A stretch of 64,000 bases of DNA from Candidatus Viridilinea mediisalina (GCF_002532535.1 NZ_NQWI01000012.1:1-64000), one strand, 5' to 3'. Shown: positions 44,055-53,012, counted from the first letter of the stretch. Program-made: numbers and translations. The notes: generated from the letters alone by a model not told the origin.

Positions 44055-45326
44055 CTACGCACACCCCCTTGCAATAATAAACAGGGTTAAATCATCAGAT
44101 TGGGGCAACCCAGCGGTAAAATGATCAACGGACTCGATCACCTTGGTGAGCATCACCTGGGCACCTTGGGGGGCATAGGCGCGCAGGAGTTGATCGAGGC
44201 GTTGTTCACCAAATTGTTCTTCATCGGGGCCAAAAGCCTCGGTGATCCCATCACTAAAGGCGACGAGCGATTCACCGGGGGCGAGGTGTTCATGCAGAAT
44301 ACCGTAGGGTTCGTTGGAGGTAATGCCAATGGGCAGAAAGCCCAACTCCGTCTCGATGCTGCGCTCTGGGTCGCGCCCAATGATCAGTGGAGGGTTGTGA
44401 CCAGCGTTGAGATAGGTGAGTGTGCCGGTTCGCGGATCAAGCACCGCATAGAAGAGCGTAATAAAGAGGGCGTTATCACTATGTTCGCGGCAGAGGTAGT
44501 CATTGACCATCCAGACCGCGCCGGTAATAATATGCTCAGGGTCGTGGTTTCCTTGACCGAGGAAGCTTTGGGGCGAGAGCGAAGCAGCACGTAGCAGCGA
44601 GCGCGTAAGGGCAACAAAGAGCGCGGCGGTGATCCCCTTGCCACAGACATCGGCCACAATGAGGCCAAGCACCCCGCCGGGCAGGGGGATACAATCATAG
44701 AAATCGCCACCAACCGCTTGGGCTCCGCGACTATAGCCAGCGAGCGTCCAGCCTGCTGGTTGAGGCAAGCTACGGGGCAAGAAAGAGGCTTGGATGCGGC
44801 GGGCGACAGCGAGTTCCTCCTCAATGCGGCTGAGGCGAATCAAATCGGCCTGGGCGGCTTGGAGTTGGCGGTAGGCACTCAGGAGTTCAGCATTTTTGCG
44901 TTCAAGATCGCCAATCATCTGCTGATTGGTATGGCGCACGCGGGCCACACCATTGCGTAACATCGCCATGGCTAGATCGGGGCTAGCCCGCAGCAAGCGC
45001 AGAAAAGCGGCCTCATTGAGTACAATCAGATCGCTATTGGTAAGGGCACGCACCGTTGCCGCACGGGGACTCTGGTCAATCAGGGCCATTTCGCCAATGA
45101 GTTGACCAGGGCGATAGACATCAAGGCGATGCTCGGCGTCATTAACATAGATAATAATTTCAAGTTCGCCGTCAAGGATCGCAAAGCACTCAGGGCCAAC
45201 ATCGCCCTGTTGGAAGAGAACTTCGCCCGCGAGCAGACTACGGCGTTGGGTAATCTGGGCCAGATCGTGCAGGTCGGAAGGGGGCAGGTTTTGGAAGAGA
45301 GGAATACGCCGTAGCAGATCGATCAT
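44055..45326 (-). CDS. PP2C (SpoIIE/RsbU) phosphatase with N-terminal cNMP-binding domain
   Basis: The phosphatase (423 residues) would dephosphorylate a STAS antagonist and so start partner switching. The N-terminal cNMP-binding/CAP_ED domain (about 1-115, LLAGEVLFQQGDVGPECF, PGQLIGEMALIDQSPRAATV) should sense a cyclic nucleotide. A coiled coil (about 140-185) carries the signal. The PP2C domain (about 190-420) shows the metal ligands in GGDFYDC, VADVCGKG, FSDGITEA and SDDLTLF. The ATG at 45326 overlaps the stop of the kinase gene (TGATG), giving translational coupling. The layout (cyclic nucleotide sensor, kinase, antagonist) is complete apart from the sigma factor. Confidence 0.95.
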   Translation of the reverse strand: MIDLLRRIPLFQNLPPSDLHDLAQITQRRSLLAGEVLFQQGDVGPECFAILDGELEIIIYVNDAEHRLDVYRPGQLIGEMALIDQSPRAATVRALTNSDLIVLNEAAFLRLLRASPDLAMAMLRNGVARVRHTNQQMIGDLERKNAELLSAYRQLQAAQADLIRLSRIEEELAVARRIQASFLPRSLPQPAGWTLAGYSRGAQAVGGDFYDCIPLPGGVLGLIVADVCGKGITAALFVALTRSLLRAASLSPQSFLGQGNHDPEHIITGAVWMVNDYLCREHSDNALFITLFYAVLDPRTGTLTYLNAGHNPPLIIGRDPERSIETELGFLPIGITSNEPYGILHEHLAPGESLVAFSDGITEAFGPDEEQFGEQRLDQLLRAYAPQGAQVMLTKVIESVDHFTAGLPQSDDLTLFIIARGCA

Positions 45327-45742
45327 CAAGTACTCGCCTTCGTCACAATTAATTCATTCCAGCCACTGGTAGGATCGTGGTGGTAATGTACATCATCGGC
45401 CATTTCGCAGACAAAATAGAGCCCCAAGCCACCAATGCTCCGTTCAGCGGTTGCGGAGGTAAAGTCGGGCAAGGGATGATCGCGGGGATCAAAGGGGCGA
45501 CCACGGTCACGAATGGTAATCGCCAAACGGGAGGCATGATACTCACATGTGACCTGAATAGGGCCGGGCGGCTGTTCAATATAGCCATACTTTACAATAT
45601 TGGTAGCAATCTCTTCAATGACAAGGCGCAGCAGGTAGCACTGTTCATGCGAAAGGACTTCACATGCCTCTAAGCTATCGGTAAAGGCCAGCAGGGTGGA
45701 GATACTGGCCCATTCGCCTGGCACTTCAATGTGTTGTCGCAT
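45326..45742 (-). CDS. Anti-sigma regulatory kinase, RsbW/HATPase family
   Basis: This serine kinase of the GHKL/HATPase type (138 residues) is the partner of the PP2C and STAS proteins. The N box (VIEEIATNIVKYGY), G1 region (IRDRGRPFDPRDHP) and G2 box (SIGGLGLYFVCEMADDV) are visible. It may phosphorylate the STAS protein encoded downstream and hold a sigma factor. It lies between heme oxygenase (11-base gap) and the phosphatase (one-base overlap), so it is in the same transcript. The length is typical for RsbW/SpoIIAB. No sigma-B-type gene is adjacent. Confidence 0.92.
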   Translation of the reverse strand: MRQHIEVPGEWASISTLLAFTDSLEACEVLSHEQCYLLRLVIEEIATNIVKYGYIEQPPGPIQVTCEYHASRLAITIRDRGRPFDPRDHPLPDFTSATAERSIGGLGLYFVCEMADDVHYHHDPTSGWNELIVTKAST

Positions 45743-45753
45743 AGCTGGTCTAC

Positions 45754-46383
45754 CTAGCCACTAAGGTTCACATGGGAGACACCAGTGCGAGCGCCGGTCA
45801 TGGCGCGGTAGCCTTCACTAAACCACGTTTCGATGGAGGCATAGGTAGCCGAAGCAGCGGCAATGATCGCATCGGGCTGTTCGTGACCGAGGGTTTGCAA
45901 CGTTTCGGCAAACTGCTGCCACATAGGCCGCACTTGGGTACCATAGCTATTAAAGAAGGCGGCACCTTGTTCTGCTTCAAGCTGGAGGCTCAGGGCCAAT
46001 TGGCGGGCCACCAACTGGCTACAGAGGGTCATCCCCTCAAGCACATACAGACAACCAAGGGCAGCGAAGAGGTCGGGCAGGCGCGGCAGATGGGTACACG
46101 AGGGCAGCGCCCGCAGCAACTCACCTTCGAGCCCAAAGTGAGCCAGATCAGCCTCAAGCAGAGGCGTTTTAAGGCGGATATTCAGATCGAATCCCAGGGC
46201 GACCCAATCGGCGGCAAAGAGCAGACGCGCCTCAAGGGGGGCATAGATACCATAGTGAATCCCGAGGGCTGCGGCGTAGAAGCGCGCATTGAGGGTCGGA
46301 TTGAGCAACTCACGGAGCAGAGGCGAACGTTCGATCCGTTCGTGGTATGCTCGAGTCTCTTCGCGCAGGATCGTGACTAACAT
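45754..46383 (-). CDS. Heme oxygenase, bacterial biliverdin-forming type
   Basis: This enzyme opens heme to biliverdin, CO and iron (209 residues). The proximal His is His14 in LREETRAYHERIE, and the helix FYAAALGIHYGIYAPLE matches the bacterial BphO-type family. The ATG at 46383 follows GAGGG at good spacing. The gene lies seven bases after the lon stop and 11 bases before the RsbW-like kinase, so it is part of one minus-strand operon. Biliverdin could be a chromophore for a bacteriophytochrome or serve iron recovery. Here the link to a partner-switching module suggests a signalling use. No phytochrome gene is in the window. Confidence 0.9.
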   Translation of the reverse strand: MLVTILREETRAYHERIERSPLLRELLNPTLNARFYAAALGIHYGIYAPLEARLLFAADWVALGFDLNIRLKTPLLEADLAHFGLEGELLRALPSCTHLPRLPDLFAALGCLYVLEGMTLCSQLVARQLALSLQLEAEQGAAFFNSYGTQVRPMWQQFAETLQTLGHEQPDAIIAAASATYASIETWFSEGYRAMTGARTGVSHVNLSG

Positions 46384-46390
46384 GACGCCC

Positions 46391-48826
46391 TCACTTTTTC
46401 GCAATGACTGCTCGTTTAGGTGGATTGGGCGGGACAGGCCCCAAGACAAGATCAAGCACTTGGGTGAGATTACTCACAAAGTGAATCTTCAGACGCGCAC
46501 GGATCGCTTTGGGAATCTCGAGCAGGTCACGTTGATTCTTTTGGGGCAGAATAAGCTCATTGATCCCACCACGCAGGGCACCAAGCACCTTTTCTTTGAC
46601 CCCACCGACCGGCAACACATGGCCCCGCAGGGTCAACTCGCCACTCATCGCAATACTATGGCGCACGGTACGCCCGGTAAGGGCAGAAATCAGCGCGGTA
46701 GCGATGGTAATCCCGGCAGAGGGCCCTTCTTTGGGGGTGGAGCCTTCGGGGACATGGACGTGAATATCGGTCTTTTCGAAGCGGCGAACATCGAGGTTCA
46801 AGGCATTCGCATTGGCACGGGTATAGGAGAGGGCCGCTTGGGCCGATTCCTGCATCACTTCACCAAGTTGACCTGTGAGGGTCAATTGACCTTTGCCCTC
46901 CATCAGCGAAATTTCGACGGCCATAATATCACCGCCAGCGCCGGTATAGACCATACCCGTAGCAACGCCAACTTGATCTTCGCGGTCGGCGGCCTTTATT
47001 TCGTGGCGTGGTGGCCCAAGCAGCCGTTCAACAATGCGCGGCATAATGACGCGGGGATATGTGCGACCCTCGGCGATGCGACGGGCAGTTTTGCGGCAGA
47101 TCGAGCCAATCTCGCGTTCAAGGTTCCGCACCCCCGCTTCATACGTATAGCCACGAATAATCGTCGTAAGCGTGGTGTTACTAAAGCGCAGGGGATGTTC
47201 AGCGAGGCCAGAGGCACGCTGTTGGCGTGGCACCAGGAAGCGGCGTGCAATCTGGAGCTTTTCGTCCTCGGTATAGCCAGGAAGCGTAATTACCTCCATG
47301 CGATCGAGCAGTGGCTCGGGGATATCATCAAGATAGTTAGCAGTAGTAATGAAAAAAATCTTGGAGAGATCAAAAGGAAGATCGAGGTAGTGATCAGAGA
47401 AGGTATGATTCTGTTCAGGATCAAGCACCTCAAGCAGGGCGTGGGCGGGATCACCACGAAAATCGGCGCTCAGTTTATCAACTTCATCAAGCATAAAGAC
47501 GGGATCAACCGTACCGGCATCTTTCATGCGTTGAATAATGCGGCCCGGCATTGCGCCAATATAGGTACGGCGATGGCCGCGAATCTCGGCCTCATCACGC
47601 ACCCCCCCGAGGCTCAGGCGTACAAAGGGGCGCCCCACCGCTTGGGCAATACTCTGCCCCAGGCTGGTCTTACCAACGCCAGGCGGCCCAACGAAGCAGA
47701 GGATCGGGGCGCGTTGGAGGTGACCGGCAAGCTGGCGCACCGCAATAAACTCAAGAATGCGGTCTTTAATGCGGGTCAGGCCAAAGTGATTCTGATCAAG
47801 GACATGGGCGGCGTGGCGCAGATCAATCTCATCATCACTCGCCTTATCCCAAGGCAAATTAATAATCCAATCAACATAGGTACGTACAACCGAATATTCA
47901 GGCGTAATGGGAGGCATCGTCTCAAGCCGACCAATCTCCTCATCGGCGCGGGCGCGGGCGCGTTCAGACAGGTGAGCCTCTTTTGCACGGGCGCGCAGGG
48001 CGGCCAAATCACGTTGTGTCGGGTCGTCTTGACCAAGTTCACGCTGAATAACCTTGAGTTGTTCACGCAGAAAGAATTCGCGTTGGCTACGATCTACCTC
48101 TTTTTGTACTTGTGATTGAATCCGATTTTCCAATTCAAGCAGATCAAGTTCTTGGGTCAGGAGTGTCGAGACACGATGGAGGCGTTCTTCAGGATCAATG
48201 GTCTCAAGAATCTGCTGACGATTAGGGATGCTAATTGGCAGCGTCGAAGCAACGAGGTCGGCAATCCCACCGGGATCGTCCACATTGAGCGCAGTAATAT
48301 AGGCATCATCGGGGAGGGTACGCGAGAGGCGAACAACTTTTTCAAAGAGGGCCAGGACGGCCCGCATCATCGCCTCAATGGCGAGGGTACGTTCATCATC
48401 GCCATAGAGCGGGGTCGCACGCACGCGCAGGGCGGGGCTATCTTCAATTGGCGCAACGACACGCATTCGGCGTTGGCCTTCAAGCACCACGCTGGTGGTT
48501 CCATCGGGCATCTTACGCGAACGTTGGAGGGTCGCTTCAACCCCAACGGTATAGAGATCGTCCAGTGCAGAGCGTCCAGGGGCAACTTCACGGCGTGTAA
48601 TCGCAAGCACCACCCGTTCACCGGCCCACGCCAACTCAGCGGCAGCGATAGCGGCCTCATCCACCAAAAAGAGCGGCGCAAGCATATGGGGAAAGAGAAC
48701 CGTATCGGGCACTGGCATCACGATCAGATCACGCTCGGCGCTGGAATGATCGCCCAGTGAATCAGGGGTTCCAGCCGATGGGAAATTGAAGAGAACAGGT
48801 GTCTCTTCTTGCACAGATACCTCCAT
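46391..48826 (-). CDS. lon: ATP-dependent protease Lon
   Basis: This is the soluble AAA+ serine protease for damaged and regulatory proteins (811 residues, normal length). The N-terminal substrate-binding domain starts [20 protein letters not shown]. Walker A is [11 protein letters not shown] and Walker [11 protein letters not shown]. The catalytic dyad is Ser703 in KEGPSAG and Lys744 in GGVKEK. The ATG at 48826 has AGGAG at a long distance, so the true start could differ slightly. Upstream is A+T-rich with two TATAAT-like hexamers on the minus strand (about 48890-48920). No heat-shock operator such as CIRCE is seen. It is the first gene of the lon - heme oxygenase - kinase - phosphatase run. 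Confidence 0.97.
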   Translation of the reverse strand: MEVSVQEETPVLFNFPSAGTPDSLGDHSSAERDLIVMPVPDTVLFPHMLAPLFLVDEAAIAAAELAWAGERVVLAITRREVAPGRSALDDLYTVGVEATLQRSRKMPDGTTSVVLEGQRRMRVVAPIEDSPALRVRATPLYGDDERTLAIEAMMRAVLALFEKVVRLSRTLPDDAYITALNVDDPGGIADLVASTLPISIPNRQQILETIDPEERLHRVSTLLTQELDLLELENRIQSQVQKEVDRSQREFFLREQLKVIQRELGQDDPTQRDLAALRARAKEAHLSERARARADEEIGRLETMPPITPEYSVVRTYVDWIINLPWDKASDDEIDLRHAAHVLDQNHFGLTRIKDRILEFIAVRQLAGHLQRAPILCFVGPPGVGKTSLGQSIAQAVGRPFVRLSLGGVRDEAEIRGHRRTYIGAMPGRIIQRMKDAGTVDPVFMLDEVDKLSADFRGDPAHALLEVLDPEQNHTFSDHYLDLPFDLSKIFFITTANYLDDIPEPLLDRMEVITLPGYTEDEKLQIARRFLVPRQQRASGLAEHPLRFSNTTLTTIIRGYTYEAGVRNLEREIGSICRKTARRIAEGRTYPRVIMPRIVERLLGPPRHEIKAADREDQVGVATGMVYTGAGGDIMAVEISLMEGKGQLTLTGQLGEVMQESAQAALSYTRANANALNLDVRRFEKTDIHVHVPEGSTPKEGPSAGITIATALISALTGRTVRHSIAMSGELTLRGHVLPVGGVKEKVLGALRGGINELILPQKNQRDLLEIPKAIRARLKIHFVSNLTQVLDLVLGPVPPNPPKRAVIAKK

Positions 48827-48977
48827 GGGAACGCCACAACTCCTGTTTTATAGTATAAAAAAGCCACAGGGGGCCATTTCCCTAGCCGTATAATTATAGC
48901 ATAGGCAGCAACATTATAACGGATAGGGCAAGATGCAGAAAACTGTGCAATCAATGGGAGAAAGGAGAGCGTCGTGC

Positions 48978-49006
48978 TTGACATGTAGGTAGGGCTAGGC
49001 TATAAT
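48978..49006 (+). promoter_or_regulatory. Perfect consensus sigma-70 promoter of tRNA-Thr
   Basis: TTGACA (48978-48983), a 17-base spacer and TATAAT (49001-49006) are exact consensus matches and lie 24 bases before the tRNA gene. Confidence 0.93.
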
Positions 49007-49029
49007 TCCGGCGTGCATGGTACACCTAC

Positions 49030-49105
49030 GCCAATGTAGCTCAGTAGGTAGAGCAGCTGTTTCGTAAACAGCCGGTCGCCGGTTCGAGTCCGGCCATTGG
49101 CTCCA
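49030..49105 (+). tRNA. tRNA-Thr (anticodon CGT)
   Basis: The gene folds into a full cloverleaf: acceptor GCCAATG/CATTGGC, D arm GCTC/GAGC, anticodon stem GCTGT/ACAGC with loop TTCGTAA, and T arm GCCGG-TTCGAGT-CCGGC. The anticodon CGT (49063-49065) reads ACG, a threonine codon. The discriminator is T and CCA is encoded (49103-49105). A perfect promoter lies upstream. Confidence 0.97.
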
Positions 49106-49143
49106 GTGTGAACGTCCGTTGGGTTGGTGGGGTTGACGCACGC

Positions 49144-49200
49144 GCAACGCCTACCGCCAGGGTTGTTGGTTCTGACCAACGGCTTGGTGGTAGGCGTTGC
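49144..49200. repeat. 16-bp-armed inverted repeat after tRNA-Thr
   Basis: GCAACGCCTACCGCCA and its inverse lie at 49144-49159 and 49185-49200, with one G:T pair and an inner GTTGGT/ACCAAC stem. It separates the tRNA from the vapC remnant. No T-run follows it. Confidence 0.75.
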
Positions 49201-49214
49201 TGTTGTGTGGGTAT

Positions 49215-49274
49215 GGATGCCTTGCCCTTGAGAATCTCTGAAAATATGTCTGTATCCAAGAGGACTTTAGCCAT
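49215..49274 (-). pseudogene. Truncated VapC-like PIN toxin (5' fragment)
   Basis: The first 18 residues (MAKVLLDTDIFSEILKGK) match the N-terminus of PIN-domain toxins, including the first catalytic Asp. After that the reading frame leads into unrelated sequence (the hairpin and the tRNA gene), so the nuclease core is missing. The ATG at 49274 overlaps the end of the antitoxin gene by eight bases, the normal operon layout for vapBC. The toxin is therefore dead, probably by a deletion up to the tRNA region. Confidence 0.7.
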
Positions 49275-49509
49275 GATCCGCTCGCAATGGCTGCTGCTCA
49301 CGATCATGAAGCGCTTGCGCGACAACAAGATCTAAGAGGGCCGGTTCATCGGCAAAGAGCCCACCAATGCTGTCCACCGCCGAGTCGCTCGCGTCGAGTT
49401 GAACGATGAGACTCTGGACGAGTGCGGTTATCGTCGTGCCTCGCGCATGGGCGAGACGTTGGGCGCGTGCGCTGGTTGTTGGGTCAAGTTCAACCGTGAT
49501 GGTCTGCAT
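49267..49509 (-). CDS. VapB-like antitoxin (orphan)
   Basis: This small antitoxin-like protein (80 residues) starts at the ATG at 49509. Residues 1-45 (MQTITVELDPTTSARAQRLA, TTITALVQSLIVQL) fit a ribbon-helix-helix/CopG-type DNA-binding fold with an N-terminal strand. The C-terminal half is acidic with short helices (LFADEPALLDLVVAQALHD), as in the toxin-binding tail. It is followed by only a fragment of its toxin gene, so it is an orphan and may still repress its own promoter. Decay of the toxin is expected once the pair is no longer under selection. Confidence 0.7.
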   Translation of the reverse strand: MQTITVELDPTTSARAQRLAHARGTTITALVQSLIVQLDASDSAVDSIGGLFADEPALLDLVVAQALHDREQQPLRADHG

Positions 49510-49905
49510 AGTTACCCTCATCTTCAGATACGAGATGTGCCGAGGGTTACGCGTGATGCGTCCCAAGGCGTTCTCATTGTAGCATAGTGCATCCTAGCTT
49601 CAAATAAGGCGCTGCTGCGGCCAGCCGTTCCTTGTGGGGGCCGATGCGGTGCGCGGCGGGGCACTCGATATGGCCCGCGTGGGCACCGCGACGCTGCGGA
49701 TTACGAGTGATGCCTACAAAGTCCAGACGATCTACACCATCGCCCGTTCGTTGCCCAAGAGCCTGACCCACGAGGTTCCCGATGGCAAACGCTACCAGAA
49801 GCCGAAGGCGGTCGTCGAGGCCGATGTCATCTATGCGGGCGGGCTGCCTATGATGGACCCAAGAATCTAGACACTCATCCGGCCAAGGTTCCGTAGCATA
49901 GGTCT
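49510..49905. other. Intergenic/remnant region between vapB and the IS3-type fragment
   Basis: A frame of about 78 codons on the plus strand (49634-49870, with VPDGKRYQKPKAVVEADVIY) has no start with a ribosome site and no family that I recognise. It may be the decayed end of a lost gene. Nothing else is identified here, apart from the vapB promoter area near 49520-49580. Confidence 0.4.
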
Positions 49906-50117
49906 ATGAAAACGTCTTACACATCTGCATTCAAGGCGCAGTTCATGCTGGAGCTGCTAAAAGAGACCAAGTCCATCACCCAGCTCGCATCTGAGCACGG
50001 GGTCGCTCCGACGGTGCTGCGGGAATGGAAGCAAGCTGCGCTGACGGGAATGCCGGATCTGTTCGTGCGCCGGAACTCGGTCACCGAGTTGAAGACCGCC
50101 CATGAGCGTGAGCTAGA
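49906..50117 (+). pseudogene. IS3-family OrfA-type transposase, truncated
   Basis: The N-terminus (MKTSYTSAFKAQFMLELLKE) and helix-turn-helix (TQLASEHGVAPTVLREWKQA) match the HTH_Tnp_1 domain of IS3-family OrfA. The protein stops after about 70 family residues (HEREL); the last seven codons and the stop come from a dispersed repeat (CCAATACCTTTCAAATAAGC, 50118 onward). No OrfB or inverted terminal repeat follows, so it is an inactive remnant. Confidence 0.78.
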
Positions 50118-50200
50118 GCCAATACCTTTCAAATAAGCTCGCGCAAAGCCGCGAAGCCGCGAAGGACACCTGTGCGGCAATGAATATATTTTCTGTTTGC
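50118..50200. repeat. Dispersed CCAATACCTTTCAAATAAGC repeat
   Basis: It is the inverse of part of 18838-18937 (GAGCTTATTTGAAAGGTATT). It cuts off the transposase remnant and is followed by a TGCGGCAATGAA segment also seen near 34000. Confidence 0.7.
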
Positions 50201-50291
50201 GCCCCTTGCGCCCCCGCGCTATACTGTAGCTTTTCAGATACGGAAGAGGGTTGCGCTGAGGGCTTCGCCCGACTCGCTCTGATAGGTCACT

Positions 50292-51374
50292 ATGAAGATT
50301 GCGCTGATCGGATTGGCAAATAGCGGGAAGACGACGGTCTTTAATGCCTTGACCCGAGGCACGGCTGCCACCACAGCCTATTCGTCGGGTCAGTTGGAGC
50401 CAAATCTGGCTACGGTGAAGGTGCCCGACGAGCGCCTTGCGGTGTTGACGGGTATCTTTAAGCCGAAGAAGACGGTTCACGCCGATGTGCAGTATATTGA
50501 TGTGGCGGGGCTGAGTGGCGGTGGCCGCCAGGGGGGCGGCTTGCCTCCGGCGTTGCTCAACTATCTCGGTACCGCCGATGCGCTGCTGCATGTGGTGCGC
50601 GCCTTTGAGGATAGTGGGGTGCCTCACCCCGATGGTTCGCTTGATCTGGGCCGTGATGTGCAGGCGGTTGATCTGGAGTTGGCCTTTTCCGATTTGGCAA
50701 TCATTGAACGGCGTCTCAGCCGCCTCAGTGCCGAGATTCCCAAAATGGCCGCCAAGGAGAAGGAGTTGCGGCTCGCGGAGCAGGAGTTGCTTGTGCGCCT
50801 CCAGGCGGCCCTTGAGGCGGAGACGCCGATCCGGGCGCTGGGCTTGAGCGATGAGGAGCAGCGCATGATCCGTGGCTACCAGTTTCTCACGGCCAAGCCG
50901 CTGCTCTTGGTGCCCAATGTTGGTGAGGCGCAGATCGCTGCCCCTCCGACGCTCGAGTACGCCTACCCGCAGAGTGCGGTGGTACCGCTCTGTGGCAAAA
51001 TTGAGGCCGAATTGGCCCAACTCGACGATGAGGACGCGCAGAGCTTTATGGATGATTTGGGCATCACAAGCCCGGCGCGCGACCTTGTGATTCAGCGCAG
51101 CTATGACCTCATGGGGCTGATCAGCTTCCTCACCGTTGGCCCCGATGAGGTGCGCGCCTGGACCATCCGCCGTGGTATGCCCGCCGTCGAGGCCGCTGGG
51201 GCTATCCACTCAGACATCCAGCGTGGTTTCATCCGCGCCGAGGTGGTGCCCTATGCCGATCTGGTCAAGGCCGGTGCGATGGCCGAGGCCAAGAAGCAGG
51301 GCACGGTACGCATGGAGGGCAAGACCTACATTGTGCAGGATGGGGATATTTGCCACTTTTTGTTTAATGTGTGA
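50292..51374 (+). CDS. ychF: Ribosome-associated redox-regulated ATPase YchF (OBG family)
   Basis: This TRAFAC-class P-loop protein (360 residues) binds ATP more than GTP and interacts with the ribosome. G1 is GLANSGKTTVFNAL (residues 6-19), and G3 is DVAGLSGGGRQGGGLPPALL near residues 73-92. The G4 position lies in LLLVPNVGE, as in YchF, which lacks the GTP-specific NKxD. A coiled-coil insertion (about 120-190) and the C-terminal TGS domain (about 275-360) are present. AGGT lies five bases before the ATG. A TATACT box (50220-50225) with a weak TTGCGC -35 precedes it. It is not part of an operon. Confidence 0.95.
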   Translation: MKIALIGLANSGKTTVFNALTRGTAATTAYSSGQLEPNLATVKVPDERLAVLTGIFKPKKTVHADVQYIDVAGLSGGGRQGGGLPPALLNYLGTADALLHVVRAFEDSGVPHPDGSLDLGRDVQAVDLELAFSDLAIIERRLSRLSAEIPKMAAKEKELRLAEQELLVRLQAALEAETPIRALGLSDEEQRMIRGYQFLTAKPLLLVPNVGEAQIAAPPTLEYAYPQSAVVPLCGKIEAELAQLDDEDAQSFMDDLGITSPARDLVIQRSYDLMGLISFLTVGPDEVRAWTIRRGMPAVEAAGAIHSDIQRGFIRAEVVPYADLVKAGAMAEAKKQGTVRMEGKTYIVQDGDICHFLFNV

Positions 51375-51394
51375 GGTTTTGGAGAGGGCACAGA

Positions 51395-51640
51395 GGGTTT
51401 GAACCACAGAGGCACCGAGGACACAGAGGGTTTGAGGGTGGTAGCCCAACTAAAAATCCTGTTAGCACGAAAAAGTTCTGGGCCGCGACGTTGGCTGAGC
51501 CTGTCGAAGCCAACGTCGCAGTGGCTTCGACAAGCTCAGCCAACGCGACGCATCCCTACGAGCCCAGGGCTTCTTCGTGCTAACAAAATCCTCTGTGCCC
51601 TCGGTGCCTCTGTGGTGAAATTCTCTGTGTCCTCTGCGCC
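51395..51640. repeat. CACAGAGG hairpin element interrupted by a 124-bp miniature element
   Basis: GAACCACAGAGGCACCGAGG at the left and CCTCGGTGCCTCTGTGGTG at the right form the two arms. The 124-bp element at 51461-51584 lies between them. This shows that the CACAGAGG element was there first. Confidence 0.85.
51461..51584. mobile_element. 124-bp miniature inverted-repeat element, copy 3
   Basis: It has the same length and ends as copies 1 and 2 (GTTAGCACGAAAAAG ... CTTCTTCGTGCTAAC). It is flanked by perfect 8-base direct repeats AAAATCCT (51453-51460 and 51585-51592). This target differs from AGGCTTTT at copy 1, so the duplications reflect independent insertions. Confidence 0.92.
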
Positions 51641-51645
51641 CTCTC

Positions 51646-52848
51646 TCATCCAAAGAGCAGCCCCCCGGCGGCGGCCACAAGCACCAGAGCCCATGCCGGC
51701 ACGCGCCATAGATGTAGGGCCGCAAAGGCGCTGAGCGCCAAGGCGACATCGAAGGTGCTGTGAATGGCGCTGGTCATGACTGGATCGTAGAGGGCGGCCA
51801 GTAGGATGCCGACGACGGCGGCATTGATGCCGCGGAGCACCGCTTGGGCACTGGGGGCGCTGCGGAGGCGCGCCCAAAGGGGCAGACTGGCCCAGATGAG
51901 CAGGAATGAGGGCAAGAAGATGCCAAGCAGCGCAATGCTTGCGCCCAGCAGCCCGTTGGGGGCCGGGCCACTCATGGCCCCCAAGTAGGCCGCAAAGCTG
52001 AGCATTGGCCCCGGCATGGCCTGGGCCGCCCCGTAGCCCGCAATGAACTCGGGGCGGATCACCCAACCCGGCGCAACCACGTATTGCTCAAGCAGTGGCA
52101 GTACCACATGCCCGCCGCCAAAGACAAGCGAGCCAGCGCGGAAGAAGGCGTCAAAGAGCGCCAGACCGTGGTTGTTGCTCACGGCCACAAGCAGGGGCAA
52201 CGCCCCTAAACCGAGCAGCAGCAGCAGACCACTCGCCCACGAGAGTGGCGCAGGTACATGGATGGCCAAGGTGGAGGCTTGGGTTGCCTGGGGGCCATCC
52301 TTCAACCAGAGCCAGCCCGCAAACCCGCCCAGCAACAGCACAACGATCTGCATCCAGGCAGCGGGCCAGAGCAGCAGCAAAACCGCAGCGCTAATCGCTA
52401 GGGTGCCGCGTAGCGCGTCGGGCGTAAGGTTCTTGGCCATGCCCCAGAGCGCTTGGGTGACAACCGCCACCGCCACCACCTTGAAGCCCTGCAACCAACC
52501 CGCTGTGCCATCGCCACCCAGGGCCATGAGGCCAAGGGCAAAACTGAGCATCAATAGCGCCGAGGGCATGGTGAAGCCGATCCAGGCCATGAACCCGCCG
52601 AGCAACCCGGCCCGTGCGGTGCCCAACGCAATCCCAATCTGGCTACTGGCAGGCCCGGGTAAAAACTGGCAGAGCGCCACCAGATCGGCGAAATTCGCCT
52701 CATCCAACCAGCGCCGCCGCTCGACCAACTCCTCCCGAAAATAACCCACATGGGCTACAGGCCCACCAAACGAGGTGAAGCCTAAGCGCGTAAAGACGGC
52801 CAAAACCTCTAGGGGTGTGCCTTGGGGGGCAGGTTGCTCACTCATCAT
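51646..52848 (-). CDS. chrA: Chromate transporter, CHR family (ChrA)
   Basis: This membrane efflux protein (400 residues) exports chromate using the proton motive force. It has two homologous CHR halves. The first contains GFTSFGGPVAHVGYFREELV and LCQFLPGPASSQIGIALG. The second (about 210-400) contains GSLVFGGGHVVLPLLEQYVV and AQAMPGPMLSFAAYLG. The paired FGGP/FGGG and PGP motifs are the family hallmark. Two adjacent ATGs (52848 and 52845) are possible starts; GAGG suits the second. A CACAGAGG element lies just upstream, and no chrB regulator is adjacent. Confidence 0.93.
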   Translation of the reverse strand: MMSEQPAPQGTPLEVLAVFTRLGFTSFGGPVAHVGYFREELVERRRWLDEANFADLVALCQFLPGPASSQIGIALGTARAGLLGGFMAWIGFTMPSALLMLSFALGLMALGGDGTAGWLQGFKVVAVAVVTQALWGMAKNLTPDALRGTLAISAAVLLLLWPAAWMQIVVLLLGGFAGWLWLKDGPQATQASTLAIHVPAPLSWASGLLLLLGLGALPLLVAVSNNHGLALFDAFFRAGSLVFGGGHVVLPLLEQYVVAPGWVIRPEFIAGYGAAQAMPGPMLSFAAYLGAMSGPAPNGLLGASIALLGIFLPSFLLIWASLPLWARLRSAPSAQAVLRGINAAVVGILLAALYDPVMTSAIHSTFDVALALSAFAALHLWRVPAWALVLVAAAGGLLFG

Positions 52849-52857
52849 GCCTCGATG

Positions 52858-53010
52858 TTGAACAAGGGGTTCAAAACGTCAACGAGAAGAGATACAGAGG
52901 ATTTCACCACAGAGGCACCGAGAGCACAGAGGTTGTAGTGGAGAGAGTATCACAAACTTCTCTGTGTTCTCTGTGTCTCTGTGGTAAAATTCTCTGTATC
53001 TCTTCAAACA
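52858..53010. repeat. CACAGAGG hairpin element next to chrA
   Basis: It begins GAACAAGGGGTTC (as at 39640, inverted), then ACCACAGAGGCACCGAGAGC and, after a short centre, the inverse CTCTGTGTCTCTGTGGT. It fills the gap between chrA and the glycosylase gene. Confidence 0.85.
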
Positions 53011-53012
53011 CT

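Noticed and set aside
46289-48115. A 600-codon plus-strand frame opposite lon.
   Set aside because: It is a shadow of the lon coding strand; the translated text has no family features and the real gene has all Lon motifs.
49634-49870. A 78-codon plus-strand frame as a gene.
   Set aside because: No start signal and no family recognised; listed only as remnant sequence.
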